A stretch of 64,000 nucleotides of DNA. Origin: Oscillospiraceae bacterium (GTDB lineage Bacteria > Bacillota > Clostridia > Oscillospirales > Oscillospiraceae). Within the stretch, counting starts at the first letter, position 1; every line of letters starts with the position of its first letter. The DNA is taken from NCBI GenBank assembly GCA_017522015.1, contig JAFXAW010000017.1, forward strand, positions 1 to 64,000, in the 5' to 3' direction. The notes beneath the pieces are model-generated. The model did no database searches and had not been told where the DNA came from. It saw only the letters and a list, made by a program, of their open reading frames with translations. The position numbers and the translations under genes were made by a program. Of the stretch, positions 49,010 to 58,084 are shown in pieces.

Positions 49010-51460
49010 TTAAATGCGGTTCTCGTTGCGGGCGATGATGTCATCCTGCAGGTCACGGCCAAGCTCCACGAAATAGGCGGAGTAGCCCGCGATGCGGACG
49101 ACCAGATCACGGTACTGTTCCGGATCGGCCTGCGCCGCGCGCAGCGTGTCGGTGTCCACAACGTTGTACTGCACTTCCATGCCGCCGTTGGCGAAGTATG
49201 CCTTGGTCATGTCACGCAGCTTGGCAATACCCTCGTCGTTGCTCAGAACGGACGGATGCATACGCAGATTGAGCGCAATGCCGCCGAGGAACTTCGTGTG
49301 ATCGTAGCAGTTGGAGCTGTTGAAGACCTGAATGGGGCCCTTCTTGTCGCGGCTCTGCGCAGGAGAGGCAGCGTCCGCGATCGCATCCGGATACTTGCGC
49401 CCGTCGGGCGTGGCCCAGGTGTAATGTCCCTGCACGATATGGTCGGCAGAGCCGTAAAGACCGGCCTTGTAGACCTTGGATCGGGTGCTGTAAAGCTGCT
49501 TGCAGATTCTGTAGTACATATCCACGCACCACGCCATCTCCTCATCCACATAGGGATCGTTGTTGCCGAAGTGCGGCACTTCCTTGAGGATGCGCTGGCG
49601 GAGCAGCTCATGCCCCTCCCAGTTGGCCATGTAGGCGTCATACAGCTCGCGCGTGGTGCAGATCTTCTTGTCGAAGCACATGTACTTGATGGTGGCCAGG
49701 GAGTCTGCCAGCGTGGCAAGACCCGTGGCCGTGCCGCCGAAGGAGTTATACTTCGCGCCGCCCGCCGTGCAGTCCTTACCGCTTTCCATGCAGCCCTCGA
49801 TGGACATGGACAGCAGCGGTTCCGGAGCAAAGAAGGGTCCGAGCGACTCGGCATAGTTGTTGATGGAGATGTACAGGCGCATCAGATAGGTGCCCATCTT
49901 CTCCACCGCGGCACGCACTTCCTCGATGGAGTTCATCTCATAGAGATAGCCGGTGTGCATGCTGGCCTGAACGCCGTTGAGCGGGTTGAGGCCGTCGTTC
50001 ATCGCCATATCGAAGATGGCCGCCCAGTAGAGCGTGGCGTGCGGCGGATAGGCGCCGTTGGGCATCGGATAGTCGTTGCCGCTGCCGACGATCTCCTGGC
50101 AGCCGATGCAGCCGTAGTTACGGGCATCCTCGAGGCTGTAGCCCACCTCGTTCATCATGCAGGGGATGACCACATCGTCGTTATAATACAGCGGCAGGCC
50201 GCCCACCATCTTGGAGGTTGCAATGGCGCATTCCCACAGCTTGTCGGGCGTGCCCTTGTGGGTGCGGAAAACCAGCGTCGGGTCGTGCATCTTCAGGCGG
50301 CCGACCGTTTCGAACACCATGTAGGTAACCGGGTTGGAGGCATCCTCGCCCGTGATCGGATCGACGCCGCCGATGGTGGTGTTCTGATAAGTATTGCCGA
50401 CGCCGGTGACGTCCACCAGCTTGGGCATGCCCGCGCCGTAATAGCAGTTGAGCTTCAGGAAGAACGCGTCCACGAGCTCCTGCGCCTGCTCCATGGTGAG
50501 CTTGCCCTCTTCCAGATCCTTTTTCAGGTAGGGCCAGGTATACTGGTCGAAACGGCCAATGGCGGGGCCGGGGATTTTTTCAAAGATCTGCAGCAGCACC
50601 TGATAGAGCATAACGCCCTGCAGCGCCTCCCAGAAATCACGCGCCGGATTCTCGGCAAGCCAGGCAAGGCCGCCTGCCATCTTCTCCAGCTCGGCTTTGC
50701 GGCCCGGCTCGGTGCAGGCAGCGGCCATCTCTTCGCACTTTGCCGCATAGCGTCTGGCCAGGAGGGACGCACCGTCACAGGTGATGACAACCGCAGTATA
50801 GAACATGTACTTGTTCACATCGTCGCCCATGAGGTTGCCGCGATGCTCGTCAATCCAATCCTGCGCCTGCTTGCGGATGGCACCGTAGCCCATGTTGATG
50901 ATCTTCGGATAGCCGCAGATGATGTGGCCCGCCGGCAGACCGAACAGGCTCATGCCGCCCTTGGGGACATACTGGCTGATTTCCAGCGCAGCCAGCTCTT
51001 CATAGCCCTCCGGCTTCCAGGCGTCGATCATCGTGCCCATCTTGCGCTCTTTCCAGTAGGGCATGATGGAGCTGAGGTACTCGTGGTCTTCCTTGCTGAT
51101 GCAGTATTTGATGCCATCGGCGGGGGGGTTGTAATAAATGCCGTCGCGCAGTTCCCAACCCCGGTTGACAACGTCATCCACAACCCAGTCCGTGTTGCCC
51201 CACTCGGGGAAGCCGGGGCTGCTGAAGAAATGGGGACCCTTGTTGCCCACGATGAGCTCCGTGTCCTCCACCAGAATGGTCATCTGCTCGCACAGGTCAT
51301 AAAGCAGGCGTGCACGCTTGATCATGGGAGGAACATGCTCGTTTCTCTTGTTGCTTTCCGTGACGATCCGCGCACGTTCGGAGTCGTAACGCACGATTCG
51401 CTCGCGGATAATCTCGCGCATACGCAGGATGCGCTCAGTTGCCGGGCTGAACTGATACAT
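49010..51460 (-). CDS. Glycyl radical enzyme, uncharacterised eliminase/decarboxylase branch
   Basis: An 816-residue homologue of the PFL2/glycerol dehydratase/hydroxyphenylacetate decarboxylase superfamily. The thiyl cysteine is in NYGCIGCQEIVG near residue 444: the C-x-E pattern (CQE) is that of dehydratases and decarboxylases, not the CC of pyruvate formate-lyase. The glycyl loop RIAGYSAYFVELG near 793 is intact. Q after the cysteine replaces the usual V/I/T, so the substrate may be new. GGAGC precedes the ATG, and a consensus promoter lies 105 bp upstream. Followed by its activase and a UroD-like protein, with no microcompartment genes nearby. Confidence 0.93.
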   Translation of the reverse strand: MYQFSPATERILRMREIIRERIVRYDSERARIVTESNKRNEHVPPMIKRARLLYDLCEQMTILVEDTELIVGNKGPHFFSSPGFPEWGNTDWVVDDVVNRGWELRDGIYYNPPADGIKYCISKEDHEYLSSIMPYWKERKMGTMIDAWKPEGYEELAALEISQYVPKGGMSLFGLPAGHIICGYPKIINMGYGAIRKQAQDWIDEHRGNLMGDDVNKYMFYTAVVITCDGASLLARRYAAKCEEMAAACTEPGRKAELEKMAGGLAWLAENPARDFWEALQGVMLYQVLLQIFEKIPGPAIGRFDQYTWPYLKKDLEEGKLTMEQAQELVDAFFLKLNCYYGAGMPKLVDVTGVGNTYQNTTIGGVDPITGEDASNPVTYMVFETVGRLKMHDPTLVFRTHKGTPDKLWECAIATSKMVGGLPLYYNDDVVIPCMMNEVGYSLEDARNYGCIGCQEIVGSGNDYPMPNGAYPPHATLYWAAIFDMAMNDGLNPLNGVQASMHTGYLYEMNSIEEVRAAVEKMGTYLMRLYISINNYAESLGPFFAPEPLLSMSIEGCMESGKDCTAGGAKYNSFGGTATGLATLADSLATIKYMCFDKKICTTRELYDAYMANWEGHELLRQRILKEVPHFGNNDPYVDEEMAWCVDMYYRICKQLYSTRSKVYKAGLYGSADHIVQGHYTWATPDGRKYPDAIADAASPAQSRDKKGPIQVFNSSNCYDHTKFLGGIALNLRMHPSVLSNDEGIAKLRDMTKAYFANGGMEVQYNVVDTDTLRAAQADPEQYRDLVVRIAGYSAYFVELGRDLQDDIIARNENRI

Positions 51461-51564
51461 ACAGATTGCTCCTTTTAGTTTATTTTATAAAAATCAATCT
51501 ACTTTCTTCCGCGGAAGCATACGGCCTCAGTTTAAGAAAAAACCGCATCTTATTCCATTTGTAT

Positions 51565-51593
51565 ATTTTACGACAAACGAAAAACCGTGTCAA
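51565..51593 (-). promoter_or_regulatory. Promoter of the glycyl radical enzyme operon
   Basis: Minus strand TTGACA (51588-51593), 17 bp, TAAAAT (51565-51570). Confidence 0.7.
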
Positions 51594-51665
51594 CAATCGC
51601 TTTCCTCTTTCCTGACATTTCAGCACCCCGAAAGCCGTTTTTACCCACTTAGGGCAACAAAACAG

Positions 51666-51694
51666 TTGATTTGCAGCGGGAATGAAAGTAAAAT
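51666..51694 (+). promoter_or_regulatory. Promoter of the esterase pair
   Basis: TTGATT (51666-51671), 17 bp, TAAAAT (51689-51694), 42 bp before the first esterase. It is divergent from the glycyl radical enzyme promoter with 72 bp between the -35 boxes, so a shared regulator could act here. Confidence 0.6.
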
Positions 51695-51735
51695 GAAATC
51701 ACAAGTATAGTAACCGGTGGAGGTGCTTTAGACAA

Positions 51736-53277
51736 ATGCTTCGAGTGACAAAAACAGAGACCGGTATGGTCAGGGGTTTTCCGGGAACGGATGCACGCAT
51801 CACGGTGTTCAAGGGCATTCCCTTTGCCGCCGATCCCTCCGGGGAAAACCGCTGGCGTGCCCCGCAGCCCGCTGCAAGCTGGGAGGGCGTGCGCGATTGC
51901 TATGACTTCGCGCCGATCACCATGCAGGGCATCCCCGGCGCGAATCCCGACGCCTTTTATTCAAAGGAATGGCACGTTGACCCCGAAATTCCCATGGCGG
52001 AGGACGGCAGTCTGGCCGTGAACATCTGGACTCCGGCAAAGTCCGCGGACGAGAAGCTGCCCGTCATGGTGTGGATTTTCGGCGGCGGTCTGCAGGAGGG
52101 CTATTGCTGCGAAATGGAGTTTAACGGCGAGCGCATCGCGCACCGCGGCGTTGTGCTGGTGACGGTTGCATACCGCCTCAACGTCTTCGGCTTCCTCGCG
52201 CATCCCGAGCTGACAGCCGAGGCGCCCGACGCGCCCTGCAACTTTGGCTTCCTCGATCAGAAAGCGGCCATCGAATGGGTCGGCCGCAATATTGCCAACT
52301 TCGGCGGCGATCCCGACAACATCACAATCTTCGGCCAGTCCTCCGGCGGCGTGAGCGTCTTTACGCAGATGTGCTCCGAGCAGACGAAGGGGCTGTTCCA
52401 CAAGGCCATCGTGATGTCCGCCGCCGGCGGCAGCGTGCTGCCCGTATATCCCCAGACGGTTTTCAGCCACAACCGTGAGCTGAAGGAGGCCGAGGAAATC
52501 GGCGTGCGCTTCTTCCGGGAATATCTCGGCGTGGAAACGCTGGCGGAAGCGCGTGCGCTGCCCGCGGAATTTGTCCGCGACAAGGCGCTGGAGGTGCGCG
52601 GCTGGTTCTCCAGCGTTGTCGACCACAAGTTCCTCACCAAGGAGATTGAGGCCTATCTGCTCGCCAACGAAGTGCACGATGTGCCGCTGATGGTCGGCTG
52701 GACGGGCGACGAGATGCTGCTCGGCCCGCAGGAGAACACGGCGGAAGCTTTGGAGGAATATGCCCGCAGCAAGATGCGCGACCGGGCGGAGGAATACGCT
52801 GCGCTGGTCAGACAGGCTGCCGGCGAGAGCGGAGACTTCGTCAAAGCCGCCGTGGTCAATCCCAATGAAACCGCTGCGCGGAATGTGGCGGGAATTTTCA
52901 ACGAGCAGGGCCGCAAGGTCTATATCTACAACTTTGACCCCGAAATTCCGGGTGACAACGCCGGCGCGTTCCACTCCAGCGACCTCTGGTTCTGCTTTGA
53001 GACGCTGATGAAATGCTGGCGCCCCTTCGACGGGCATCACTACGATCTTGCGCGGAAGATGTGCAACTACTGGACGAACTTCGCCAAGACCGGCGATCCG
53101 AACGGTCCGGACGCCGACGGCACGCCCATGCCGACCTGGGAGGCATACACGCCCGAAAATCCGCGCTGCATGGAATTCTTCGACGAGATCGCCATGCAGA
53201 GGCAGCCGCTGAGCCCCGTGAATGAATACATCATCAAAGCCAATCGCGAAGCATACAGGGAAATGTATCAGAAATAA
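51736..53277 (+). CDS. Type B carboxylesterase (first of a tandem pair)
   Basis: A 513-residue alpha/beta hydrolase of the carboxylesterase/para-nitrobenzyl esterase family, without signal peptide. Nucleophile serine in FGQSSGGVSVF near residue 200, oxyanion GGG in WIFGGGLQEGY near 118, and the catalytic histidine probably in GAFHSSDLWF near 412. It cleaves carboxylic esters in the cytosol. GGAGG lies 12 bp before the ATG. The next gene is a close paralogue. Neighbours (glycyl radical enzyme, GH51) hint at plant-derived ester substrates, which is inference. Confidence 0.9.
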   Translation: MLRVTKTETGMVRGFPGTDARITVFKGIPFAADPSGENRWRAPQPAASWEGVRDCYDFAPITMQGIPGANPDAFYSKEWHVDPEIPMAEDGSLAVNIWTPAKSADEKLPVMVWIFGGGLQEGYCCEMEFNGERIAHRGVVLVTVAYRLNVFGFLAHPELTAEAPDAPCNFGFLDQKAAIEWVGRNIANFGGDPDNITIFGQSSGGVSVFTQMCSEQTKGLFHKAIVMSAAGGSVLPVYPQTVFSHNRELKEAEEIGVRFFREYLGVETLAEARALPAEFVRDKALEVRGWFSSVVDHKFLTKEIEAYLLANEVHDVPLMVGWTGDEMLLGPQENTAEALEEYARSKMRDRAEEYAALVRQAAGESGDFVKAAVVNPNETAARNVAGIFNEQGRKVYIYNFDPEIPGDNAGAFHSSDLWFCFETLMKCWRPFDGHHYDLARKMCNYWTNFAKTGDPNGPDADGTPMPTWEAYTPENPRCMEFFDEIAMQRQPLSPVNEYIIKANREAYREMYQK

Positions 53278-53290
53278 GGAGGACGCAAGC

Positions 53291-54796
53291 ATGTTAAGAC
53301 AAACCGTAACCGAAAACGGCGCCGTTCGCGGTTTCCCGGGAACCGACGCGCGCATCACCGTCTACAAGGGCATCCCCTTTGCCGCCCCGCCCGTGGGCGA
53401 AAACCGCTGGAAAGCGCCGCAGCCCGCCGAGAACTGGGAGGGCGTGCGCGAGTGCTATGAATTCGGCCCGATCACGATGCAGGCAGTGCCCGGCATCAAC
53501 CCCGATGCCTTCTACGCCAAGGAATGGCACGTTGATCCCGAGGTTCCCATGAGTGAGGACGGCCTTTACCTCAACGTCTGGACACCCGCCAAGCGCACGG
53601 ACGAAAAGCTGCCCGTTATGGTATGGTTCTTTGGCGGCGGCTTCCGCGAGGGCTACGCCTGGGAGATGGAGTTTGACGGCGAGCGCATTGCGCACCGCGG
53701 CGTCATTCTGGTATCCGTTGCCTATCGCGTCAATGTTTTCGGCTTCCTGGCGCATCCGGAGCTGACGGCCGAGGCGCCCGACGCCCCCTGCAACTTCGGC
53801 ATGCTTGACCAGCTCGCCGGTCTGAAATGGGTGGAGCGCAACATCGCAAACTTCGGCGGCGACCCCGAGAACATCACCATCTTCGGCCAGTCCGCCGGCG
53901 GCGGCAGCGTGTGGAACCACCTTGCCTCTCCCCTTTCCAGAGGCCATTTCCAGAAGGCGATCGTGGAATCCGCGGGCGGCTGCGCCATCAAGTATCCCGA
54001 AAGCCGCAGAATGGCGCTTGACATGAAGGACGCGGAGGCGCGCGGCGCGAAGTTCCTGGAAGAGTGGCTCGGCGTGAAGACCATTGCCGAGGCGCGCAAG
54101 CTCGATGCAAAGTTCATCGAGGAGCAGTGCCTCGCTTCCGGCATCATGTTCACCCCCTATGTCGACGGCAAGTTCCTGGTCGCGCCCCACGACGACTGCG
54201 TCAAGAACAATATGCTCGCCCCCGTCCCGCTTATGACGGGCAACACGACGGATGAATTCATCGTGATGCCGCCCTCTGATGACGAGACCGAGGTCAAGGC
54301 CTGGGTCGAGAAGAACTTCGGCGACAAGGCGGAGGAATATCTCGCCATCTGCAAGGAAGAGGCGGAGGCCAAGGGCATCAGCCTGCAGAAGGCCTGCAGC
54401 GTCGGCGGTTTTGAATACGGTGCGCGCGTCGCGCTGGGCTATCTTGCCGAGCAGGGCAGAGATCTGCACTACTATGTCTTCGGGCCGACGATTCCCGGCG
54501 ACAACGCGGGCGCGTTCCACTCCAGCGACCTCTGGTTTGAGTTTGAGACGCTCATGAAGAGCTGGCGTCCCTTTGACGGACATCATTTCGACCTCGCGCG
54601 GAAGATGTGCAACTACTGGACGAACTTCGCCAAGACCGGCGATCCCAACGGGCTGGATGCCGACGGCACGCCCATGCCCACCTGGGAGCCCTACACCACG
54701 GAGAGCAGATTCCCGATCTTCTTCGGCGACGAAGTCTACATGAAGACGCAGGCGCCGAGCAAAAAGGAAGAGTTCCTGCTCGAGATCAACAAGTAA
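53291..54796 (+). CDS. Type B carboxylesterase (second of a tandem pair)
   Basis: The 501-residue paralogue of the preceding gene shares long stretches such as GERIAHRGV, RVNVFGFLAHPELTAEAPD and GDNAGAFHSSDLW. Nucleophile in FGQSAGGGSVW near residue 200. Differences cluster in residues 215-390, the cap/substrate region, so the two enzymes probably have different substrates after a tandem duplication. AGGAGG at 53278-53283 overlaps the stop of the first gene and fixes the start at 53291. A strong terminator follows. Confidence 0.9.
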   Translation: MLRQTVTENGAVRGFPGTDARITVYKGIPFAAPPVGENRWKAPQPAENWEGVRECYEFGPITMQAVPGINPDAFYAKEWHVDPEVPMSEDGLYLNVWTPAKRTDEKLPVMVWFFGGGFREGYAWEMEFDGERIAHRGVILVSVAYRVNVFGFLAHPELTAEAPDAPCNFGMLDQLAGLKWVERNIANFGGDPENITIFGQSAGGGSVWNHLASPLSRGHFQKAIVESAGGCAIKYPESRRMALDMKDAEARGAKFLEEWLGVKTIAEARKLDAKFIEEQCLASGIMFTPYVDGKFLVAPHDDCVKNNMLAPVPLMTGNTTDEFIVMPPSDDETEVKAWVEKNFGDKAEEYLAICKEEAEAKGISLQKACSVGGFEYGARVALGYLAEQGRDLHYYVFGPTIPGDNAGAFHSSDLWFEFETLMKSWRPFDGHHFDLARKMCNYWTNFAKTGDPNGLDADGTPMPTWEPYTTESRFPIFFGDEVYMKTQAPSKKEEFLLEINK

Positions 54797-54817
54797 AACA
54801 GCATAACGGATATAAGA

Positions 54818-54860
54818 AAACCAGCTCCGGGCGGAAATCCGCCCGGAGCTGGTTTATTTT
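54818..54860 (+). terminator. Terminator of the esterase pair
   Basis: An 18-bp stem (54818-54835 with 54838-54855) with a 2-nt loop (AA), then ATTTT. Confidence 0.85.
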
Positions 54861-54880
54861 GAAGATTGCAAGCCGCCCCA

Positions 54881-54925
54881 TCAGGCATCTGCGCTGTTTT
54901 TCGCCGTCAGGCAGCTGCGCTGTTT
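54881..54925. repeat. Imperfect direct repeat downstream of the esterases
   Basis: TCAGGCATCTGCGCTGTTT (54881-54899) recurs as TCAGGCAGCTGCGCTGTTT (54907-54925), 26 bp apart with one mismatch. Confidence 0.7.
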
Positions 54926-54933
54926 CCTTTTTC

Positions 54934-56406
54934 TCAGATCTTGTACCGGATCACGTTCCAGGACTTCGGCGGCAGAACGGAAACGCTGTTTTCCGTCTCA
55001 CCCGGCGTGGGGAAGACCTTTTCTTCATCCGCCGTGTTGATATCCGTCACATGCTCACCCGTGACCACAATATGCTCGATGAGGGAAGCGTTTTCCAGCT
55101 CCACACGCAGCGGCAGCGCGTTTTCCAGATCGCGGTTGACCGCAAAGACAACCACTTCGCCCCGCTCGGCGTTGTGCACAGCGGCCGTTTCGATATAGGG
55201 CACCTGCGCGTGGTCTCCCGCGGCATAGCTGCCGCAGTCGCACTTCACATCCAGCGCGACGCCGTGACCGTACTGCAGCGCGTGGAGATAGGGATAATAG
55301 ATCGTCTGCCGCCAGACGCGCCCGCCGTTTTCCGTCATGATCGGCGCGATCACGTTCACAAGCTGGGCAAGGCAGCCGATCTTCACGCGGTCAGCGTTTT
55401 TCATCAGCGTCATCAGCAGGCAGCCCACCACCAGCGCATCCTCCAGATTGTAAACATCCTCAAGCTGCGGCGGCGCGATGCTCCACTTGGGAATTTCCTT
55501 GTCCTGCTCGTTGGAGTGGAACCAGACGTTCCACTCGTCAAAGGAGAGCATCATCTTTCTCTCCTGGCCAAGCTCCGCCTGGATGCGGTCGCAGATCGCG
55601 GCGACCTGCTTGATGAAAGCATCCATGTCGAGGGAGCAGGCAAGGAATTTTGCAGTGTCGTTGTCGGGATTGCCGTAATAGCTGTGCAGAGAGAGGTAGT
55701 CCACCACGTCATAGCACTCGCGCAGCACGGTTTCCTCCCATGTGCCGAAGGTAGGCATGTTCGCGTGGGAGCTGCCGCAGGCCACCAGCTCGATGCTGTC
55801 GTCCGTCCACTTCATCATCTTGGCGGCTTCCCGTGCCGCGCGGGCATACTCCCGCGCGTCCTTGTGGCAGATCTGCCACTCGCCGTCCATTTCGTTGCCA
55901 AGGCACCAGAGCTTGACGCCGAAGGGCTCCTCAAAGCCGTTCCTGCGGCGCATCTCGGCAAAATGCGTATCCAGTGTGCCGTTGCAGTATTCCACCAGAT
56001 CGCGCGCCTCCTCCGGGCCGCGCGTGCCGAGGTTGACCGCCATCATCAGCTCCGCGCCGACCTTGCGCGTCCATTTCTGGAACTCGTCAACGCCCACCTC
56101 GTTGGTCTCGATGGTCTGCCAGGCCAGTTCCATGCGGCGGGGACGCTTTGCCTTGTCGCCCGTGCCGTCCTCCCAGCGATAGCCGGAAACGAAGTTGCCG
56201 CCCGGATAGCGGATCACGGGCACGCCCAGCTCCCGCACCAGCGCGGCCGTGTCGCCCCGGAAACCGTCCTCATCCGCGGTGGGGTGCGTCGGCTCATAGA
56301 CGCCGCCGTACACCGCGCGCCCCAGATGCTCAACAAAGGAGCCGTAGAGCCGGTCGTCAATCTCCGAAATCGCTTTGTTCAGATCAATATGCAAAACATT
56401 TTCCAT
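54934..56406 (-). CDS. Alpha-L-arabinofuranosidase, glycoside hydrolase family 51
   Basis: The 490-residue retaining glycosidase releases arabinose from arabinan and arabinoxylan oligosaccharides. The opening YGSFVEHLGRAVYGGVYEP and VIRYPGGNFVSGYRWEDG are family signatures. The acid/base glutamate is in LWCLGNEMDG near residue 172 and the nucleophile glutamate in LSFDEWNVWF near 290. A C-terminal beta-sandwich follows (from about 380). No signal peptide, so it acts on imported oligosaccharides. It converges with the esterase pair and has its own promoter. No sugar transporter is in the window. Confidence 0.95.
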   Translation of the reverse strand: MENVLHIDLNKAISEIDDRLYGSFVEHLGRAVYGGVYEPTHPTADEDGFRGDTAALVRELGVPVIRYPGGNFVSGYRWEDGTGDKAKRPRRMELAWQTIETNEVGVDEFQKWTRKVGAELMMAVNLGTRGPEEARDLVEYCNGTLDTHFAEMRRRNGFEEPFGVKLWCLGNEMDGEWQICHKDAREYARAAREAAKMMKWTDDSIELVACGSSHANMPTFGTWEETVLRECYDVVDYLSLHSYYGNPDNDTAKFLACSLDMDAFIKQVAAICDRIQAELGQERKMMLSFDEWNVWFHSNEQDKEIPKWSIAPPQLEDVYNLEDALVVGCLLMTLMKNADRVKIGCLAQLVNVIAPIMTENGGRVWRQTIYYPYLHALQYGHGVALDVKCDCGSYAAGDHAQVPYIETAAVHNAERGEVVVFAVNRDLENALPLRVELENASLIEHIVVTGEHVTDINTADEEKVFPTPGETENSVSVLPPKSWNVIRYKI

Positions 56407-56452
56407 CCGTTTGGTTCCGCCTTTCCCTGTTTCTCTTTATGCTGATGCCGAT

Positions 56453-56480
56453 ATTATATCGAATGCACGGAAAAATGCAA
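56453..56480 (-). promoter_or_regulatory. Promoter of the GH51 gene
   Basis: Minus strand TTGCAT (56475-56480), 16 bp, TATAAT (56453-56458). Confidence 0.6.
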
Positions 56481-56513
56481 TGGATATGCTGCTTTTTACG
56501 TCGGAAGTCGCGG

Positions 56514-57542
56514 CTACTGCGCTTCTCCGACGTTTGTCCAGTCAACGTAGCCGAGGATGAACGCATCCTCCTGCGCAAACCAGCGGACGCTCACCTTGCC
56601 GTAGCAGTTGCCCTCGATCGTATAGACAATCTTCTTCCCTAAATTTTCCGGGTCGTCGTTGACGCAGAGCACCGCGCCGACATGATCTGCCGCGCCGTCA
56701 CCCTCCCAGTCAAAGAAGATCAGATCGCCGGGATCCGGCAGTCTGTCCCCGGAAGCATACCAGCGCCCCTCGCCCTCAAAATGGCGTTTTCCGGCTTCGA
56801 CGCCGGCAAAAGCATAGGCGGAAGCGTCCACCTGCGCCATGCCCCAGGAGACAAAGCAGGCGCACCAGGGCGTCGCCGCATCCCAGCCCTCGGGAAAGCT
56901 GCCGCCGCAGTACCACTGGGAAAAATACATATCGCTGCCGAGAATTTTCCCTTTGCTGCCGTACTGCGCGGCAAGTGCGCAGAGAAAGTCCACCCGCTTT
57001 TCAGCCGCCGTGACGTCCTCCGGCAGCTCGGGCTGCGTCGGAAGCAGCTGCTCCGCCTCCGGCGCCGGGACCGCCGTACCCTCGCCGAGCGTCTCCCTGA
57101 CCTGTGTGCGGCAAAAGACAGAGCTTGTCAGAACGCGTCCGCCCGTATGGATGTGCAGCGTGAGCAGATCTCCCTCCATGCCGACGGAGGCAGCGCGCAC
57201 GCCGGAAAGGAGCACGGCGTCCGGATTCGTGCCGTCGCCCGTCCGCAGCTCCTGCGCAGAGGCAACATAGGTGAGCAGCGGCGAGAAAGCGCCCTGCGCT
57301 TCCGTGCCGACACTCCAGCCGGTATAGCTCTGCTCAATCCGGTTGATCTTCCCGCTGCTGCACAGGTCTTCGACCGTCCGCACCAGAATTCGGGCATTTT
57401 GCTGCTCCTGCGAAGTGTCCACCGCTGCGTTTTCAACCCGCACGCCCGTGAAAAGCAGCGTCATGGCCGCTGCCGTAACAATCGCGCAGCAGAGTATAAC
57501 GACCAGGAGCTCCACCAGCGTGAAGCCGGCTTTTCTTTTCAC
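56514..57542 (-). CDS. Pseudopilin fused to a CHAP-type peptidoglycan hydrolase
   Basis: A 342-residue protein in two parts. The N-terminus is a class III/IV prepilin: short basic leader, then AGFTLVELLVVILCCAIVTA, with the peptidase site G-F and glutamate at +5, and a pilin-like domain to about residue 165. After a P/E-rich linker (VPAPEAEQLLPTQPELPED) comes a CHAP domain: catalytic cysteine in PWCACFVSWGMA near 227-229, GDLIFFDWEGDGAADHVGAV with histidine near 287, and YTIEGN near 305. CHAP domains are amidases or endopeptidases of peptidoglycan. GTG start chosen for its AAGGAGGTG site. It is the last gene of the pilus operon. Confidence 0.88.
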   Translation of the reverse strand: MKRKAGFTLVELLVVILCCAIVTAAAMTLLFTGVRVENAAVDTSQEQQNARILVRTVEDLCSSGKINRIEQSYTGWSVGTEAQGAFSPLLTYVASAQELRTGDGTNPDAVLLSGVRAASVGMEGDLLTLHIHTGGRVLTSSVFCRTQVRETLGEGTAVPAPEAEQLLPTQPELPEDVTAAEKRVDFLCALAAQYGSKGKILGSDMYFSQWYCGGSFPEGWDAATPWCACFVSWGMAQVDASAYAFAGVEAGKRHFEGEGRWYASGDRLPDPGDLIFFDWEGDGAADHVGAVLCVNDDPENLGKKIVYTIEGNCYGKVSVRWFAQEDAFILGYVDWTNVGEAQ

Positions 57543-57634
57543 GGTGAACACCTCCTTAAGCGATTTACTCATAAAACGTCGCGCGCCGCCGCGCAAGCCG
57601 GGCATGGGGCATTCCGCCGCGGGCGCATTTCCCG

Positions 57635-58084
57635 TCACACGGCCTCAATCGCATGGACTTCGTAGGCATCATATCGTGCAAACACGATCTGTCCGTCGTG
57701 CACGGAAAAGACGATCTCCGCCGTGATCTGCATCTCCCCGCTCGTTGCGATAAGCGAAACACGGTATTCTCCGCCGCGCGCCGTCACGGTTTCGACTTCC
57801 AATGCAGCATCGGGATAGTGGCTACGCGCATATTCCCGCGCGATGTTTCCAATCTCCTCCGACGCATCCGCAGCGCCGATGGGCAGCGTCAAGCCGTCCA
57901 GATGCGTCTGCATCCGCTCGATCATCCCCGCGGCCTCATACTTTTCGCGCGTGCGTGCCTCCGCCGCGCGCTGCGCCGTGATATTGCGCACGGCAACCGT
58001 GCCCGCCGTTGCCGCCAGCGCTGCCAGCAGAACGATCACAATGAGCACATAAATCAGGACGTAGCCGTCCTCCCGCCGCTTCAT
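57635..58084 (-). CDS. Minor pilin-like (PilX-type) protein
   Basis: The 149-residue protein has a short basic start (MKRREDGYVLIYVLIVIVLL), a single hydrophobic helix and a soluble domain. The G-Y-V-L-I-Y junction resembles PilX-like minor pilins lacking the glutamate at +5 (Y instead), so processing by PilD is uncertain. It overlaps the preceding pilin gene by four bases (ATGA). Probably part of a pilus tip or priming complex with the two neighbouring pilins. Confidence 0.75.
   Translation of the reverse strand: MKRREDGYVLIYVLIVIVLLAALAATAGTVAVRNITAQRAAEARTREKYEAAGMIERMQTHLDGLTLPIGAADASEEIGNIAREYARSHYPDAALEVETVTARGGEYRVSLIATSGEMQITAEIVFSVHDGQIVFARYDAYEVHAIEAV

Noticed and set aside
49256..51478. 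A 740-codon plus-strand frame opposite the glycyl radical enzyme
   Set aside because: Shadow of the glycyl radical enzyme gene; no recognisable motifs and no ribosome binding site.
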